Positions 51,793 through 60,905 of a stretch of 64,000 nt of DNA are shown here, in pieces. This stretch comes from Porticoccus sp964395715 (GTDB lineage: Bacteria > Pseudomonadota > Gammaproteobacteria > Pseudomonadales > Porticoccaceae), in NCBI GenBank assembly GCA_964395715.1, contig CAYNAU010000001.1:434001-498000 (forward strand), read 5' to 3'. Numbering within the stretch: position 1 is the first letter of the stretch; the number at the start of each line of letters is the position of its first letter. Under the pieces are notes generated by a model that was given only the letters and a program-made list of their open reading frames with translations, had not been told where the DNA came from and ran no database searches. The position numbers were made by a program, and so were the translations under genes.

Positions 51793-53889
51793 ATGCCCCG
51801 AAAGAAACACCTGACGGTTGCAGCATGCCTGCTGTACTGTCCGCTGCTGTACAGCAATGATGAAGGTTTTATTACCGAAGATGATTTACTGGGCGACTTG
51901 CCGGCGGTCACCTCCGCCTCGCGGATGTCTCAGCCTCTGTCCCACGTTCCCGCCAGCGTGACTATCATCGACCAGAAAATGATCAAGGCATCCGGCGCCC
52001 TGTCCTGGGTGGATATTTTTCGACTGGTCCCCGGTTTTGAATCCTACTCCATCAACGGCAACCGTTACGGCATTTCCACCCACGGCTACGGCCGTGAATT
52101 TCCCAATCACCTGGAAATCATGGTGGATGGCCGGTCTATCTATGACCCGATCTTTGCCACCATTGAATGGGGTTCTCTGGGTATCAGCCTGGATGACATC
52201 GACCACATCGAGATTGTCCGCGGTTCCAATGCGCCGGCCTACGGCTCCAACGCGTTTCTGGGCGCGGTGAACATCATTACCCGCAAGCCGGTACAGGATC
52301 AGGGCTGGCATGTGAGTGCAACCAACGGTGAACAAAATACGCGCAATACCAATATTCGTTACAGCGGCACCGCGGGCAAGCTGGATTACCGAGCCAGCTT
52401 TGACTATGAACACAATGAAGGCTTCCCCTCTGTCAGTTCCGGCGATGACCTGGGACCTATGGAAGACGGCAAGGAAAAAATTGCGCTGACCCTGCGTGGC
52501 ATGTATACCCCGAATATCAGCGATACCTTTGATGCCCAGGTCGGTTTCAGTCACAGCAATATGGGCTGGGGGGACGCCGACCACCCGGACGAATATTCCC
52601 GGGTCAACTTTAAAAACCAGTTCCAGTCCTTGAAGTGGAACCGTGATCTGAATAGCACCGACTACCTGCAGGTACATTTCTTCCGCAACAAAATTGAAGG
52701 CGAGAATTATGTGAACCTCGGGCTGGTTTCGGACCTGCTCTCGGAGGCATTGAATACCACCATTACCCCGGCCCAGGTCCCCGCGTTCTTTCAGATGATT
52801 GACCCTGGACTGAACATCCAGGACCAGAGCTATATCACCGGCTTTCGCGGCATTGAATCCGAGCGCTACGATATGGAACTGGAACACCACCTGCAGCTCA
52901 CCAAGAGCCTGCGCACTACCTGGGGTGCAGGCATTCGCTATGACCGTATTGAGGGCGAATCGGTGCTGGGTCACGAAGGTCAGTCTTCCCTCACCAGCCG
53001 CCGCCTGTTCACGCACATGGAGTGGCAGCCATCCCGTTACTGGACGCTGAATGCCGGCCTGACGGTAGAAGACAACAGCGTTGTCGATACCATCGGTTCG
53101 GGCCGCATCGGCATCAACTACCACCTCAATGAGTTCAATACGTTCAGAGTGGGTTATGCCTTGGGCAAGCGTTCGCCCTCCCTGGGAGAGGCCAAGGAAT
53201 TTAATGCCGATATTCTGGACCAGCAGATTCTGGTCACCGCCATCCGCAGAACGTCGGACAATATTGAAGAGGAGCGCTTGCGCAGTTATGAACTGGGCTA
53301 CCTGGCCCAATACCCGTCCATGGGAATCACCTTTGATGTGCGCCTGTTCCGTGAGGAAATTCGCGATGGCCTGGAAACCTACCAGGAGCCCGTCAATATC
53401 GGTATCCCCGTGCTGTTTCCCAACGAGCGGTTTGCCGTCCGGGATAATATCCTGGAGTCGGACATGACCGGTGTGGAACTGCAACTCCGCTATCAACCCT
53501 CAGACCGCACACTGATCAATGCTCACTATGCCTACACGGACGTCGATAGCGGCTACGTGTTTACCTACGACCCGGTTTTTTCCACCAATGATCACAATGA
53601 CCGGGTACCTCGACACAAGGCCGGGTTACTGGTTCACCAGAAAATCGCCGGCGGTTTTTCTGGCAGCATCAACCTCTACCATATGACAGATGCAAACTGG
53701 CGGGATGGTAATGCCGTAGACCAGTTCGTTCGCACGGACGCTGTGCTGGGTTACGACTTCCGCATCGGGAGAGGCTCTGGAAACCTGTCCCTGATCGCCC
53801 AGAACCTGGGAGATGACTACGAAGAACACGCCAGGAACAACGTGTTTGAGACCCGTTATTTCTTAAAACTAACCATGGACTTCAATTAA
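51793..53889 (+). CDS. TonB-dependent outer-membrane receptor
   Basis: This 698-residue receptor has a signal peptide (KHLTVAACLLYCPLLYS), a plug domain (SVTIIDQKMIKASGALSWVD, VDGRSIYDPIF, then IEIVRGSNAPAYGSNAFLGA) and a 22-stranded barrel ending FLKLTMDFN. The plug resembles the vitamin B12/siderophore-receptor class, but the ligand is not recognisable. A candidate TonB box may lie in GFITEDDLLGDL. GGAGA precedes the ATG. Genes for a substrate-binding protein and a sensor kinase follow on the same strand (76 nt gap), suggesting coordinated sensing of the imported ligand. Confidence 0.88.
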   Translation: MPRKKHLTVAACLLYCPLLYSNDEGFITEDDLLGDLPAVTSASRMSQPLSHVPASVTIIDQKMIKASGALSWVDIFRLVPGFESYSINGNRYGISTHGYGREFPNHLEIMVDGRSIYDPIFATIEWGSLGISLDDIDHIEIVRGSNAPAYGSNAFLGAVNIITRKPVQDQGWHVSATNGEQNTRNTNIRYSGTAGKLDYRASFDYEHNEGFPSVSSGDDLGPMEDGKEKIALTLRGMYTPNISDTFDAQVGFSHSNMGWGDADHPDEYSRVNFKNQFQSLKWNRDLNSTDYLQVHFFRNKIEGENYVNLGLVSDLLSEALNTTITPAQVPAFFQMIDPGLNIQDQSYITGFRGIESERYDMELEHHLQLTKSLRTTWGAGIRYDRIEGESVLGHEGQSSLTSRRLFTHMEWQPSRYWTLNAGLTVEDNSVVDTIGSGRIGINYHLNEFNTFRVGYALGKRSPSLGEAKEFNADILDQQILVTAIRRTSDNIEEERLRSYELGYLAQYPSMGITFDVRLFREEIRDGLETYQEPVNIGIPVLFPNERFAVRDNILESDMTGVELQLRYQPSDRTLINAHYAYTDVDSGYVFTYDPVFSTNDHNDRVPRHKAGLLVHQKIAGGFSGSINLYHMTDANWRDGNAVDQFVRTDAVLGYDFRIGRGSGNLSLIAQNLGDDYEEHARNNVFETRYFLKLTMDFN

Positions 53890-53965
53890 CTTTTCATTTT
53901 TTTAACGGTGTTCGATAATACTTGAACGTAGATTCAAAAATACAAACAAAGCCAAAGGAAGGGCG

Positions 53966-54934
53966 TTGAGTATCTATCAGCGAGTGTATCAGGTCGCTAG
54001 GTCGCTCCTCAGGGGAGGAGTGCTGCTTTTTGTTTGTTTGCTGGGCCACTCGGCACAGGCAGAAGTGTTGTTGCTGTTATCCAGTGATGCGCCCTACTAC
54101 ATGGAAACCGCCAACAGCCTGCAGACTGCGGCTGCCGACTATTCTAAAGATGCGTTGTCTTTCAGGATCTTGACCCTGCAAAGCCCCGAAACAGATGCTG
54201 AACTATCACAGACCTGGCAGCTGATTGTCACCATCGGCAGTAAAGCCACCCAGCAAGTACTATCCGAACCGGGTAACTCCCCTGTACTGAGTATTTTCAC
54301 ACCCAAAAATGCGTTCGAAAGTATCCAGGTACGTGATGATGTCGCGAGTCCGCGGTCGGTTTCCGTCATTTATCTCGATCAACCACTGGAGCGAGTGGTC
54401 AATCTCGCCACTCGCCTGAAGCCCGAGGCCAAAAAACTTGGCGCGGTTTTTGGCCCCATTTCAAAAGAGTGGGAAGACGAACTCAAATCCCTGACAGCCC
54501 ATCGAGCCATTACCCTCAACAGCGCTCATTTAACCCCTGAAGACAACCCCGTGGCCGTGTTGCGCCCACTGGTCAAAGACAGCGACCTGTTTATTGCCCT
54601 GCCGGACCATGCGCCCCTGAACCGGGCCATTGCCAAATGGATACTGCACCTGAGCTTTCAGAAAAAGGTACCAGTGATTGGCTTCTCCAAGGCATACACC
54701 AATGCTGGTGCACTGGCCTCCATATACTCTTCACCGGAGGATATAGGCCGACAGGCCGGTCAGTATATTGTCGCCCGCCTGGTTGATGGCGATACCACAC
54801 TGCCACAGGCGCAATACCCTCGCTACTTCACCATCAGCACCAATTTTAATGTCGCGGGGTCACTGGGAATCCAACTGCCTGCAGACAATGAGCTTTACCG
54901 CAGTCTCGAGCAACAAGAAACGACAGCGCCATGA
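53966..54934 (+). CDS. ABC-type substrate-binding protein (PF04392 type), sensory partner
   Basis: This 322-residue protein has a signal peptide ending GHSAQA and the fold of the ABC_sub_bind family (VTIGSKATQQVLSEPGNSP, KKVPVIGFSKAYTNAGALAS). There is no permease or ATPase gene nearby, so it probably presents a ligand to the kinase rather than to a transporter. The start is TTG 53966, preceded by AAGGAAGG; no nearby ATG is better placed. Its stop overlaps the kinase ATG by four bases (ATGA). Confidence 0.75.
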   Translation: MSIYQRVYQVARSLLRGGVLLFVCLLGHSAQAEVLLLLSSDAPYYMETANSLQTAAADYSKDALSFRILTLQSPETDAELSQTWQLIVTIGSKATQQVLSEPGNSPVLSIFTPKNAFESIQVRDDVASPRSVSVIYLDQPLERVVNLATRLKPEAKKLGAVFGPISKEWEDELKSLTAHRAITLNSAHLTPEDNPVAVLRPLVKDSDLFIALPDHAPLNRAIAKWILHLSFQKKVPVIGFSKAYTNAGALASIYSSPEDIGRQAGQYIVARLVDGDTTLPQAQYPRYFTISTNFNVAGSLGIQLPADNELYRSLEQQETTAP

Positions 54935-57633
54935 GCAACCGGCAGCTTCTGAGCAAATCCATTCACCAGCGCTTTCTAGCGGTGGCGTTGCTGCCACTAC
55001 TGCTCATTATTACCCTGCTGACACTGTTTACCATTGAATCAAGACGAACCGACCTGATTGAAAACCTTGTGCAGTCTGGCGAGTCATCATCCAACTACCT
55101 CGCCACCATTTCCGACTTCTCCCTCTATTCCCGCAATGACAAATTGCTGCAGGAGATTTCTACTTCCGTTCTGCGGATTCCCGATGTTGCCGGTGTGGCT
55201 TTTCTCGACAGTAACAGTGAGCCGGTATTAACCGCGGGACACTTCTCGCAGGGGCACAACGGCGGGCCCCAGAACGGCAACACCACTTTGCTGGAACAAA
55301 TTTTGCCCGGGATTACTGACTTGGGGCCTTTAAAAACAGACCGCTACCTGTATTTCAAAAAACCTGTATTTCTGTCGGGTATTGATGTCAGTGACTACCA
55401 AGAGGAATCGCCGACAGAAACAATTGGGCCGGAGCTTGTGGGTTGGGTGATTCTTGCCATCGACCGCTCAAACATGCTCAACAAGCAGAAAACCATTCTC
55501 ACTACTTCGGCGCTGCTCTTTCTATTCGGCCTGATCATCGCGGTGATCTTTACCTATTACCTGAGCCTTGGCCTTATCTCTCCCATTCAGAAGCTGACAG
55601 ATACTATACGGCAAATGGCCAGTGGCAATCTTAAGGCCCGTGCAGAAACCGGCACAGATGATGAGCTGGCCATTCTGGCCGCAGGTATCAATCAGTTGGC
55701 CGCCTCTGTGGCCGAGGGTAAGGAAACGCTGGAGCATCGCATCCGTTTTGCCACCCGCCAATTACAGGAGACACTTGACCACCTGCAGATAAAAAACCGG
55801 GAGCTGGAAATATCCCGTCAGACAGCAGAGACTGCCAACCAGTCCAAAAGTGGTTTTCTGGCGAGAATGAGCCATGAATTACGGACACCCATTACCTCAA
55901 TCCAGGGGTTTATCCGTCTGCTCGATACCGCCCGGCTCGCCGAAAACGAGCGCCACTACTGCCAGATTATTGAGCAGGCTGCCCTGCAACTCCTGACCCT
56001 GATCGACGACATTCTCGCTTTTTCAAAATTGCAGTCCGACACCGTAGAACTGGCCGAGCAGCCTCTGGACCTGGCTGAATGTGTCGAACAGGTTATCGCC
56101 ATGTTTGCACCCCAGGCCCAGCACAAGGGCCTCAGCCTGGTGGTGGATTATGCCCCGGACCTGTCGCTGAATCGCGTTGGCGACTCTATTCGCATTCAGC
56201 AGATACTCAGCAACCTGATTGCCAATGCCATCAAGTTTTCGGATGAAGGAGGCGTGTATGTCTCCCTGAAAACCAATGATGATCTGGATGTAATCATTGA
56301 AGTCAGGGACACGGGTATTGGCATACCCGAGGCGGCACAGGCCCAGCTTTTTAATGCCTTTGCCCAGGCAGACACATCCATTTCACGCCGTTATGGGGGT
56401 ACCGGTCTGGGGCTTTCCATTGTCAAAAGCCTGGTCGACCTGATGAGCGGGGATATACAACTCCAGAGTCACGAAGGCAAAGGCTCGACCTTTACCATTA
56501 CACTGCCCCTGATGTCCTCGACCCAGACCGACGATTGGCAACTGCCTCCCCACCAGGTTGTCATTTGCCGTACCGACAGCTTTACCGACATGTCCCTACA
56601 GCACGCCATGGCCAGGTTCGGTATCAAAAAGGTTGCTTTCGTGCCCCTTGAAAACCTCATGCAGGCAAGCGCATCCCTGACGCCGGATGATGCAGTGATC
56701 ATCTGTGCTTCTGTTATACAAACCACGGATTATCAACTCGCCGATATCATTCTCAAGCTCAGGGGGGTCACCCCCGCAAAGCTGATTCTGCTGGCCACCC
56801 AATTCAACTTCTACCAACAGTTCAACGCCAGAGAGCGCGCGGGACTGCACCCGGTTTCTTTTCTGGCGATGCCCCCTCCCCTGTCAGAACTCCACCGCTC
56901 GCTGGATACGGTTTCATCCACGGAAGTCCCGGTCAATCCTGCCATGGATACCGTACAGGTGCTGGATGGGATTAATATTCTCATCGCTGAAGATAACCAG
57001 TTCACTCGCCTGTTACTGGACACCCTCCTCAGCCGATTCGGCGCCTATTGCACCCTGACCAGCAACGGCAGAGAAGCTCTCGCTGCCTGTCAGCAGGACC
57101 GCTTTGACCTGTTACTGGTAGATGTGCACATGCCGCTGAAAAACGGCATCGAGACCCTGACAACCTTGCGCAACAGCAACAATATCAACGCGAATATTCC
57201 CGCCCTGGCGTTGACCGCAGACATTCTGCAACAGGAAGAAGAGTCACTTTTTAACGCCGGGGCCGACGGCCTGTTACTGAAACCACTGAATGAAAACGAA
57301 CTGCTCACTCGTATCTGTGATTTGCTGGAGTTACAGGGGCCAAATACCTCTTCAGTACCAGCAACCGCTGTCGACGCAGACCTGTCCTCGGAACTGTTTA
57401 AGCAGGAAGTGCGGAACCTGCTGATACAATCCCGTGATTGCCTACAACAGGGTGATATTGAGGCTTTGCGAGAGAGTATCCACCAGCTGCTGGGGATTGC
57501 CGGCGTATTTCAGTTGAAAGACCTTGAATTCAAGGTGCGCGAGCTTCACACCGCAATAAAAAATAATTTACTTGATCAGGTGCCTGATCTGCTCGATGCG
57601 CTGGATGAGAAATCGCAGCACATTGACCTCTGA
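54931..57633 (+). CDS. GacS/BarA-like membrane hybrid histidine kinase
   Basis: This 900-residue tripartite kinase has membrane helices at about 14-34 and 190-210 flanking a periplasmic domain. HAMP (SPIQKLTDTIRQMASGNLKA), HisKA with His315 (ARMSHELRTPITSI) and HATPase_c (NAIKFSDEG, GTGLGLSIVKS) follow. A degenerate receiver lacking the Asp (about 530-640) precedes a receiver with Asp731 (LLLVDVHMPLKNG) and a C-terminal Hpt with His851 (IHQLLGIAGVF). This is the GacS/BarA domain order. The coupled substrate-binding protein is the likely periplasmic input. No cognate output regulator is in the window. Confidence 0.9.
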   Translation: MSNRQLLSKSIHQRFLAVALLPLLLIITLLTLFTIESRRTDLIENLVQSGESSSNYLATISDFSLYSRNDKLLQEISTSVLRIPDVAGVAFLDSNSEPVLTAGHFSQGHNGGPQNGNTTLLEQILPGITDLGPLKTDRYLYFKKPVFLSGIDVSDYQEESPTETIGPELVGWVILAIDRSNMLNKQKTILTTSALLFLFGLIIAVIFTYYLSLGLISPIQKLTDTIRQMASGNLKARAETGTDDELAILAAGINQLAASVAEGKETLEHRIRFATRQLQETLDHLQIKNRELEISRQTAETANQSKSGFLARMSHELRTPITSIQGFIRLLDTARLAENERHYCQIIEQAALQLLTLIDDILAFSKLQSDTVELAEQPLDLAECVEQVIAMFAPQAQHKGLSLVVDYAPDLSLNRVGDSIRIQQILSNLIANAIKFSDEGGVYVSLKTNDDLDVIIEVRDTGIGIPEAAQAQLFNAFAQADTSISRRYGGTGLGLSIVKSLVDLMSGDIQLQSHEGKGSTFTITLPLMSSTQTDDWQLPPHQVVICRTDSFTDMSLQHAMARFGIKKVAFVPLENLMQASASLTPDDAVIICASVIQTTDYQLADIILKLRGVTPAKLILLATQFNFYQQFNARERAGLHPVSFLAMPPPLSELHRSLDTVSSTEVPVNPAMDTVQVLDGINILIAEDNQFTRLLLDTLLSRFGAYCTLTSNGREALAACQQDRFDLLLVDVHMPLKNGIETLTTLRNSNNINANIPALALTADILQQEEESLFNAGADGLLLKPLNENELLTRICDLLELQGPNTSSVPATAVDADLSSELFKQEVRNLLIQSRDCLQQGDIEALRESIHQLLGIAGVFQLKDLEFKVRELHTAIKNNLLDQVPDLLDALDEKSQHIDL

Positions 57634-57657
57634 GCATCGCCAGGCGATGCTCAGAGG
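57627..57657. terminator. 15-bp inverted repeat between convergent kinase and serA
   Basis: CCTCTGAGCATCGCC and GGCGATGCTCAGAGG are perfect inverse complements around a single base, overlapping the kinase stop codon. It forms a very stable hairpin from both strands. There is no T-run on either side, so it may act as a structural or processing barrier rather than a classical terminator. Confidence 0.55.
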
Positions 57658-57665
57658 AATGGTCA

Positions 57666-58835
57666 CTACAGACTTCGTACGGACACTACCCCGTCAACTT
57701 CACGAATTGCAGCCAGCAGCTCCTCTGAGGGCTCGCTGGCCACATCAATGATGTTGTAGGCAATGTCATCCCGGCTCTGATTAACCATGTCAATGACATT
57801 CAGATCCCTATCCGCCAGCAATGACAGCACGTGGCCAAGAACTCTGGGCACATTCTCATTACAGAAGGTGATGCGATAGCCACCATTGCGCGCCATTTTT
57901 GTTGCCGGAAAATTGACTGAGTTGTGGATATTGCCGTTTTCCAGGTAATCCATGAGCTGGTCAGCAGCCATCACCGCACAGTTTTCTTCCGCCTCTGCGG
58001 TACTGGCACCAATGTGCGGCATCAACAGAACATCGGGTCGTCCCAGCAAGGCAGGAACGGGAAAATCTGTCACATATTTGGCAAGACGTTTTTCGTCGAG
58101 GGCCGCAATAACGGCATCAACATCCACCACCTCTTCACGGGCAAAATTAAGCAATGTCGCCGAAGGCTTAACGCAGCGCAACACCTCCGCATTGATCATG
58201 TGATGAGTCGCATCAATGGCCGGAACGTGCAGCGTAATAAAATCTGACTGAGCCAGCAGGCTCTGCAGGTTTTCCATTTTCTGCACACGCCGTGACAGCC
58301 GCCACGCAGCCTCCACCGAAATCGCCGGATCGTAGCCAAACACCTCCATGCCGAGCTCGACCGCCATGTTGGCCACCAGGGCTCCGATGGCGCCAAGACC
58401 CACCACGCCGAGGCGCTTGCCTGCCACTTCGCAACCGGCAAACTGTTTTTTCTGCTTTTCCAGCAACTTGGCCATTTCGCCAGCATCGGTCATGTCGGTA
58501 AGACCTTGCACGTAGCTCATGCCGCCGAAAATGTCCCGGGAAGAAAGAAACAGCGCAGAAGCGACCAGCTCTTTCACGGCATTGGCGTTGGCACCTGGGG
58601 TGTTGAAGACCACAATTCCCCGGTGGGTATAGTCCGCTACTGGAATATTGTTGACACCGGCACCTGCACGGGCCACCGCCTTGACGCTGTCCGCGACCGC
58701 TTCGTCATGCATTTTCTGGCTACGCAGCAAAATCGCATCCGGCGTATTGAATTCGCTGGCTATTTCATAGCGCTCACGGGGAAAACGGTCCAGCCCCTTG
58801 GTGGATATCTGGTTGTAGGTTCTTACCTTAAACAT
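57666..58835 (-). CDS. serA: D-3-phosphoglycerate dehydrogenase
   Basis: This 389-residue enzyme performs the first step of serine synthesis. It has a substrate domain at the N-terminus, the NAD motif RLGVVGLGAIGALVANMAVE, catalytic Arg in LLNFAREEVVD and catalytic His in LLMPHIGASTAEAEEN. A C-terminal ACT domain (NVPRVLGHVLSLLADRDLNV) is the probable serine-feedback site. The form is shorter than E. coli SerA (410). It lies 15 nt downstream of serC, a tight serC-serA operon. Confidence 0.92.
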   Translation of the reverse strand: MFKVRTYNQISTKGLDRFPRERYEIASEFNTPDAILLRSQKMHDEAVADSVKAVARAGAGVNNIPVADYTHRGIVVFNTPGANANAVKELVASALFLSSRDIFGGMSYVQGLTDMTDAGEMAKLLEKQKKQFAGCEVAGKRLGVVGLGAIGALVANMAVELGMEVFGYDPAISVEAAWRLSRRVQKMENLQSLLAQSDFITLHVPAIDATHHMINAEVLRCVKPSATLLNFAREEVVDVDAVIAALDEKRLAKYVTDFPVPALLGRPDVLLMPHIGASTAEAEENCAVMAADQLMDYLENGNIHNSVNFPATKMARNGGYRITFCNENVPRVLGHVLSLLADRDLNVIDMVNQSRDDIAYNIIDVASEPSEELLAAIREVDGVVSVRSL

Positions 58836-58850
58836 TGTCGGTACCTGTTA

Positions 58851-59966
58851 TTATTTTGAAACTTCCCGGTAGGCCCACTCGATCCAGGGCATCAACGCCT
58901 CAAGGTCAGACTGCTCGACGGTAGCACCACCCCAGATTCTTAACCCGGCAGGCGCATCCCGATACGCGCCGATGTCGTAGGCAACACCCTCGGCATCAAG
59001 CAATTTCACCACCTGTTTTACCTGGTCTGCATCCAGATCCAGGCTCAGACAGATACTGGTATTGGAACGCGTTGCCTCGTCCTGGGCCAGAAAACTGATC
59101 CAGTCATTGGCGGCCACAAAGGCTTCAATCACTGCAAGGTTGGCACGGGACTTGGCAATCGCGGCATCAACACCGCCCAGCGCTTTTACCCAGTCCAGGG
59201 CATCGAGGTAGTCTGCTACACAGAGCATGGAGGGGGTATTGATGGTTTCACCGCGGAAAATACCGTCTATCAATTTGCCGCCCTTTGTCATGCGGAAAAT
59301 TTTCGGCAATGGCCAGGACGGGGTATAGCTCTCCAGTCGTTCGACGGCACGGGGACTCAGAATCAGCATGCCATGGGCACCTTCACCACCCAGTACTTTC
59401 TGCCAGCTGAAGGTCACCACATCCAGCTTTTCCCAGGGCATGTCCATGGCAAATACCGCAGAAGTGGCGTCGCAGATGGTCAAGCCTTCTCGATCATCGC
59501 TGATCCAGTCACCATTGGGGACTTTGACCCCGGACGTGGTGCCGTTCCAGGTAAAGACGATATCGTGGGCGGGGTTGGTCTGACTCAGATCGGGTAACAG
59601 GCCGTAGTCAGCGCCGTAGGCGTTGGTCTGTTCCAGTTTCAGCTGCTTGACGACGTCCGTCAGCCAGCCCTGCCCAAAGGACTCCCAGTAACAGATATCC
59701 ACCGGTTTTGCGCCCAGCATGGACCACAGCGCCATCTCCACAGCACCCGTATCAGAGGCCGGGACGACACCCACCCGATAGCCTTCAGGCAAACCCAGCA
59801 GTTCAGCGGTTTCTTCGCACACACGGCCAAGGGCTGCTTTACCGATAGCAGCTCGATGTGAACGCCCCAAAGTGCTTACATCCAGCTTGGAAACATCATA
59901 ACCGGGTCGCTTGCTACAGGGGCCCGAAGAAAAATTGGGATTGGCCGGCTTTTGTGTCGGTTTCAT
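58851..59966 (-). CDS. serC: Phosphoserine aminotransferase, Methanosarcina/alphaproteobacterial type
   Basis: This 371-residue PLP enzyme starts MKPTQKPANPNFSSGPCSKR, with GLPEGYRVGVVPASDTGAVE and the PLP-lysine region DVVTFSWQKVLGGEGAHGM. These features match the TIGR01365 subfamily found in Methanosarcina and alphaproteobacteria rather than the usual gammaproteobacterial SerC (family opening INFSAGPA). It converts 3-phosphohydroxypyruvate to phosphoserine. It is in one operon with serA. Confidence 0.88.
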   Translation of the reverse strand: MKPTQKPANPNFSSGPCSKRPGYDVSKLDVSTLGRSHRAAIGKAALGRVCEETAELLGLPEGYRVGVVPASDTGAVEMALWSMLGAKPVDICYWESFGQGWLTDVVKQLKLEQTNAYGADYGLLPDLSQTNPAHDIVFTWNGTTSGVKVPNGDWISDDREGLTICDATSAVFAMDMPWEKLDVVTFSWQKVLGGEGAHGMLILSPRAVERLESYTPSWPLPKIFRMTKGGKLIDGIFRGETINTPSMLCVADYLDALDWVKALGGVDAAIAKSRANLAVIEAFVAANDWISFLAQDEATRSNTSICLSLDLDADQVKQVVKLLDAEGVAYDIGAYRDAPAGLRIWGGATVEQSDLEALMPWIEWAYREVSK

Positions 59967-60002
59967 TACTATTCTGCCTGCATGGGTAAAAAGAAGCGCA
60001 AC

Positions 60003-60030
60003 ATTCTAAGTGGGAATTCTTGGAACGCAA
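60003..60030 (-). promoter_or_regulatory. Candidate serC-serA promoter
   Basis: On the minus strand, -35 TTGCGT (60025-60030), a 16-bp spacer and -10 TAGAAT (60003-60008) lie about 37 bp before the serC start. Confidence 0.4.
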
Positions 60031-60106
60031 AGTCGTCTTTGGGAAATTTTTGTTTTGCAGCGCCGGAGGAGATTCAGGAGATAAAAAGAATGGCTTACAC
60101 GCTCAT

Positions 60107-60135
60107 GGTTGCAGGGTGTTGGGCACCCCGCAACC
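60107..60135 (-). other. Hairpin downstream of dsbA
   Basis: On the minus strand GGTTGC-G-GGGTG pairs with CACCC-T-GCAACC (one G.T pair) around CCCAA, just past the dsbA stop. No immediate T-run follows, so it is a weak terminator candidate or 3' stabiliser. Confidence 0.4.
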
Positions 60136-60144
60136 CGAGGTGCG

Positions 60145-60789
60145 CTATTGATTCATGGCAGCTCTTTCTTTTTTGATCAGATAGGCCGCAACCTTCAGCA
60201 TCCCCTCCTGGCTGCCGTTTTCACGGGAAGAAACACGATATTTGCCATTGACCACTATTTCCGGTGTTCCCTGGATGCGGTAGCGCTGTTGTTTACTGGT
60301 CGCCAGGTCTACCGCCATTTCAATACCTTTAGAATTAAAGACTTTGCTGAAGCGCTCTCGATCCACACCCTGCCCTTCAAACAGCTTGGCAATTTCATCT
60401 TCACTTTTCAGTTTCTGTTTTTTCAGGTTCATAGCTTCAAATATCTGTTCGTGCAAATCATCCAGCACCTTCAGGGCCCGCGCCGTATAGTAAGCCCGAG
60501 CGTGCAGAGCCATGGTGGGATGCCAAACCGCCGGCACACGGACAAAGTTCACATCCTCAGAGAGCGCTGCCACCCAGGGGTTGAGCTTTGGCTCAAAGGC
60601 GTAGCAGTGGCTGCATCCATACCAGAACACTTCCACCACCTCGATTTTGGAAGGGTCGGCTGTTGCGACAGGCTCCGGCAGCACTTCATAGTTGACCCCC
60701 GCCTTGTAGGGCTCATCCACCTCGGCATGACAAGCTACCAGCGGCAGCAAAACCAGAGCAAACAACAGGTTAGAAATGTAGTGACGCAT
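60145..60789 (-). CDS. dsbA: DsbA-like thiol:disulfide interchange protein, possible lipoprotein
   Basis: This protein of about 214 residues has a thioredoxin fold with inserted helical domain, active site VFWYGCSHCYAFEPKL and cis-Pro loop QGTPEIVVNGKY. It should oxidise cysteines of periplasmic proteins. The active site is CSHC instead of the usual CPHC. The signal region LLFALVLLPLVACHAE contains a lipobox-like LVAC, so the mature protein may be lipid-anchored. I chose ATG 60789 (AAGGAT upstream). No dsbB is nearby; cytochrome c4 lies upstream on the same strand. Confidence 0.85.
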   Translation of the reverse strand: MRHYISNLLFALVLLPLVACHAEVDEPYKAGVNYEVLPEPVATADPSKIEVVEVFWYGCSHCYAFEPKLNPWVAALSEDVNFVRVPAVWHPTMALHARAYYTARALKVLDDLHEQIFEAMNLKKQKLKSEDEIAKLFEGQGVDRERFSKVFNSKGIEMAVDLATSKQQRYRIQGTPEIVVNGKYRVSSRENGSQEGMLKVAAYLIKKERAAMNQ

Positions 60790-60864
60790 GCTTAAATCCT
60801 TTGGCAATAAAAAAGCTATACCTGATAGACCACTATCATCTCTCAGGTTCCCTAAAATGCAACC

Positions 60865-60892
60865 ATAAAAAAGGCGGCTTACGCCGCCTTTT
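60865..60892 (-). terminator. Terminator of the cytochrome c4 gene
   Basis: On the minus strand GGCGGC-GTAA-GCCGCC, extended by AA/TT, is followed by a run of T. It is a standard intrinsic terminator after the cytochrome stop at 60906. Confidence 0.85.
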
Positions 60893-60905
60893 CCGCGATG
60901 AGCTG

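Noticed and set aside
51886..53496. A 536-codon minus-strand frame inside the TonB receptor gene
   Set aside because: It is an antisense shadow; the plus frame has signal peptide, plug motifs and a barrel end.
59985..60174. Small plus-strand frames between serC and dsbA with a purine-rich AGGAG upstream of an ATG at 60090
   Set aside because: The 28-codon product is dominated by the hairpin sequence at 60107-60135 and the frame runs into dsbA antisense; no sign of coding constraint.
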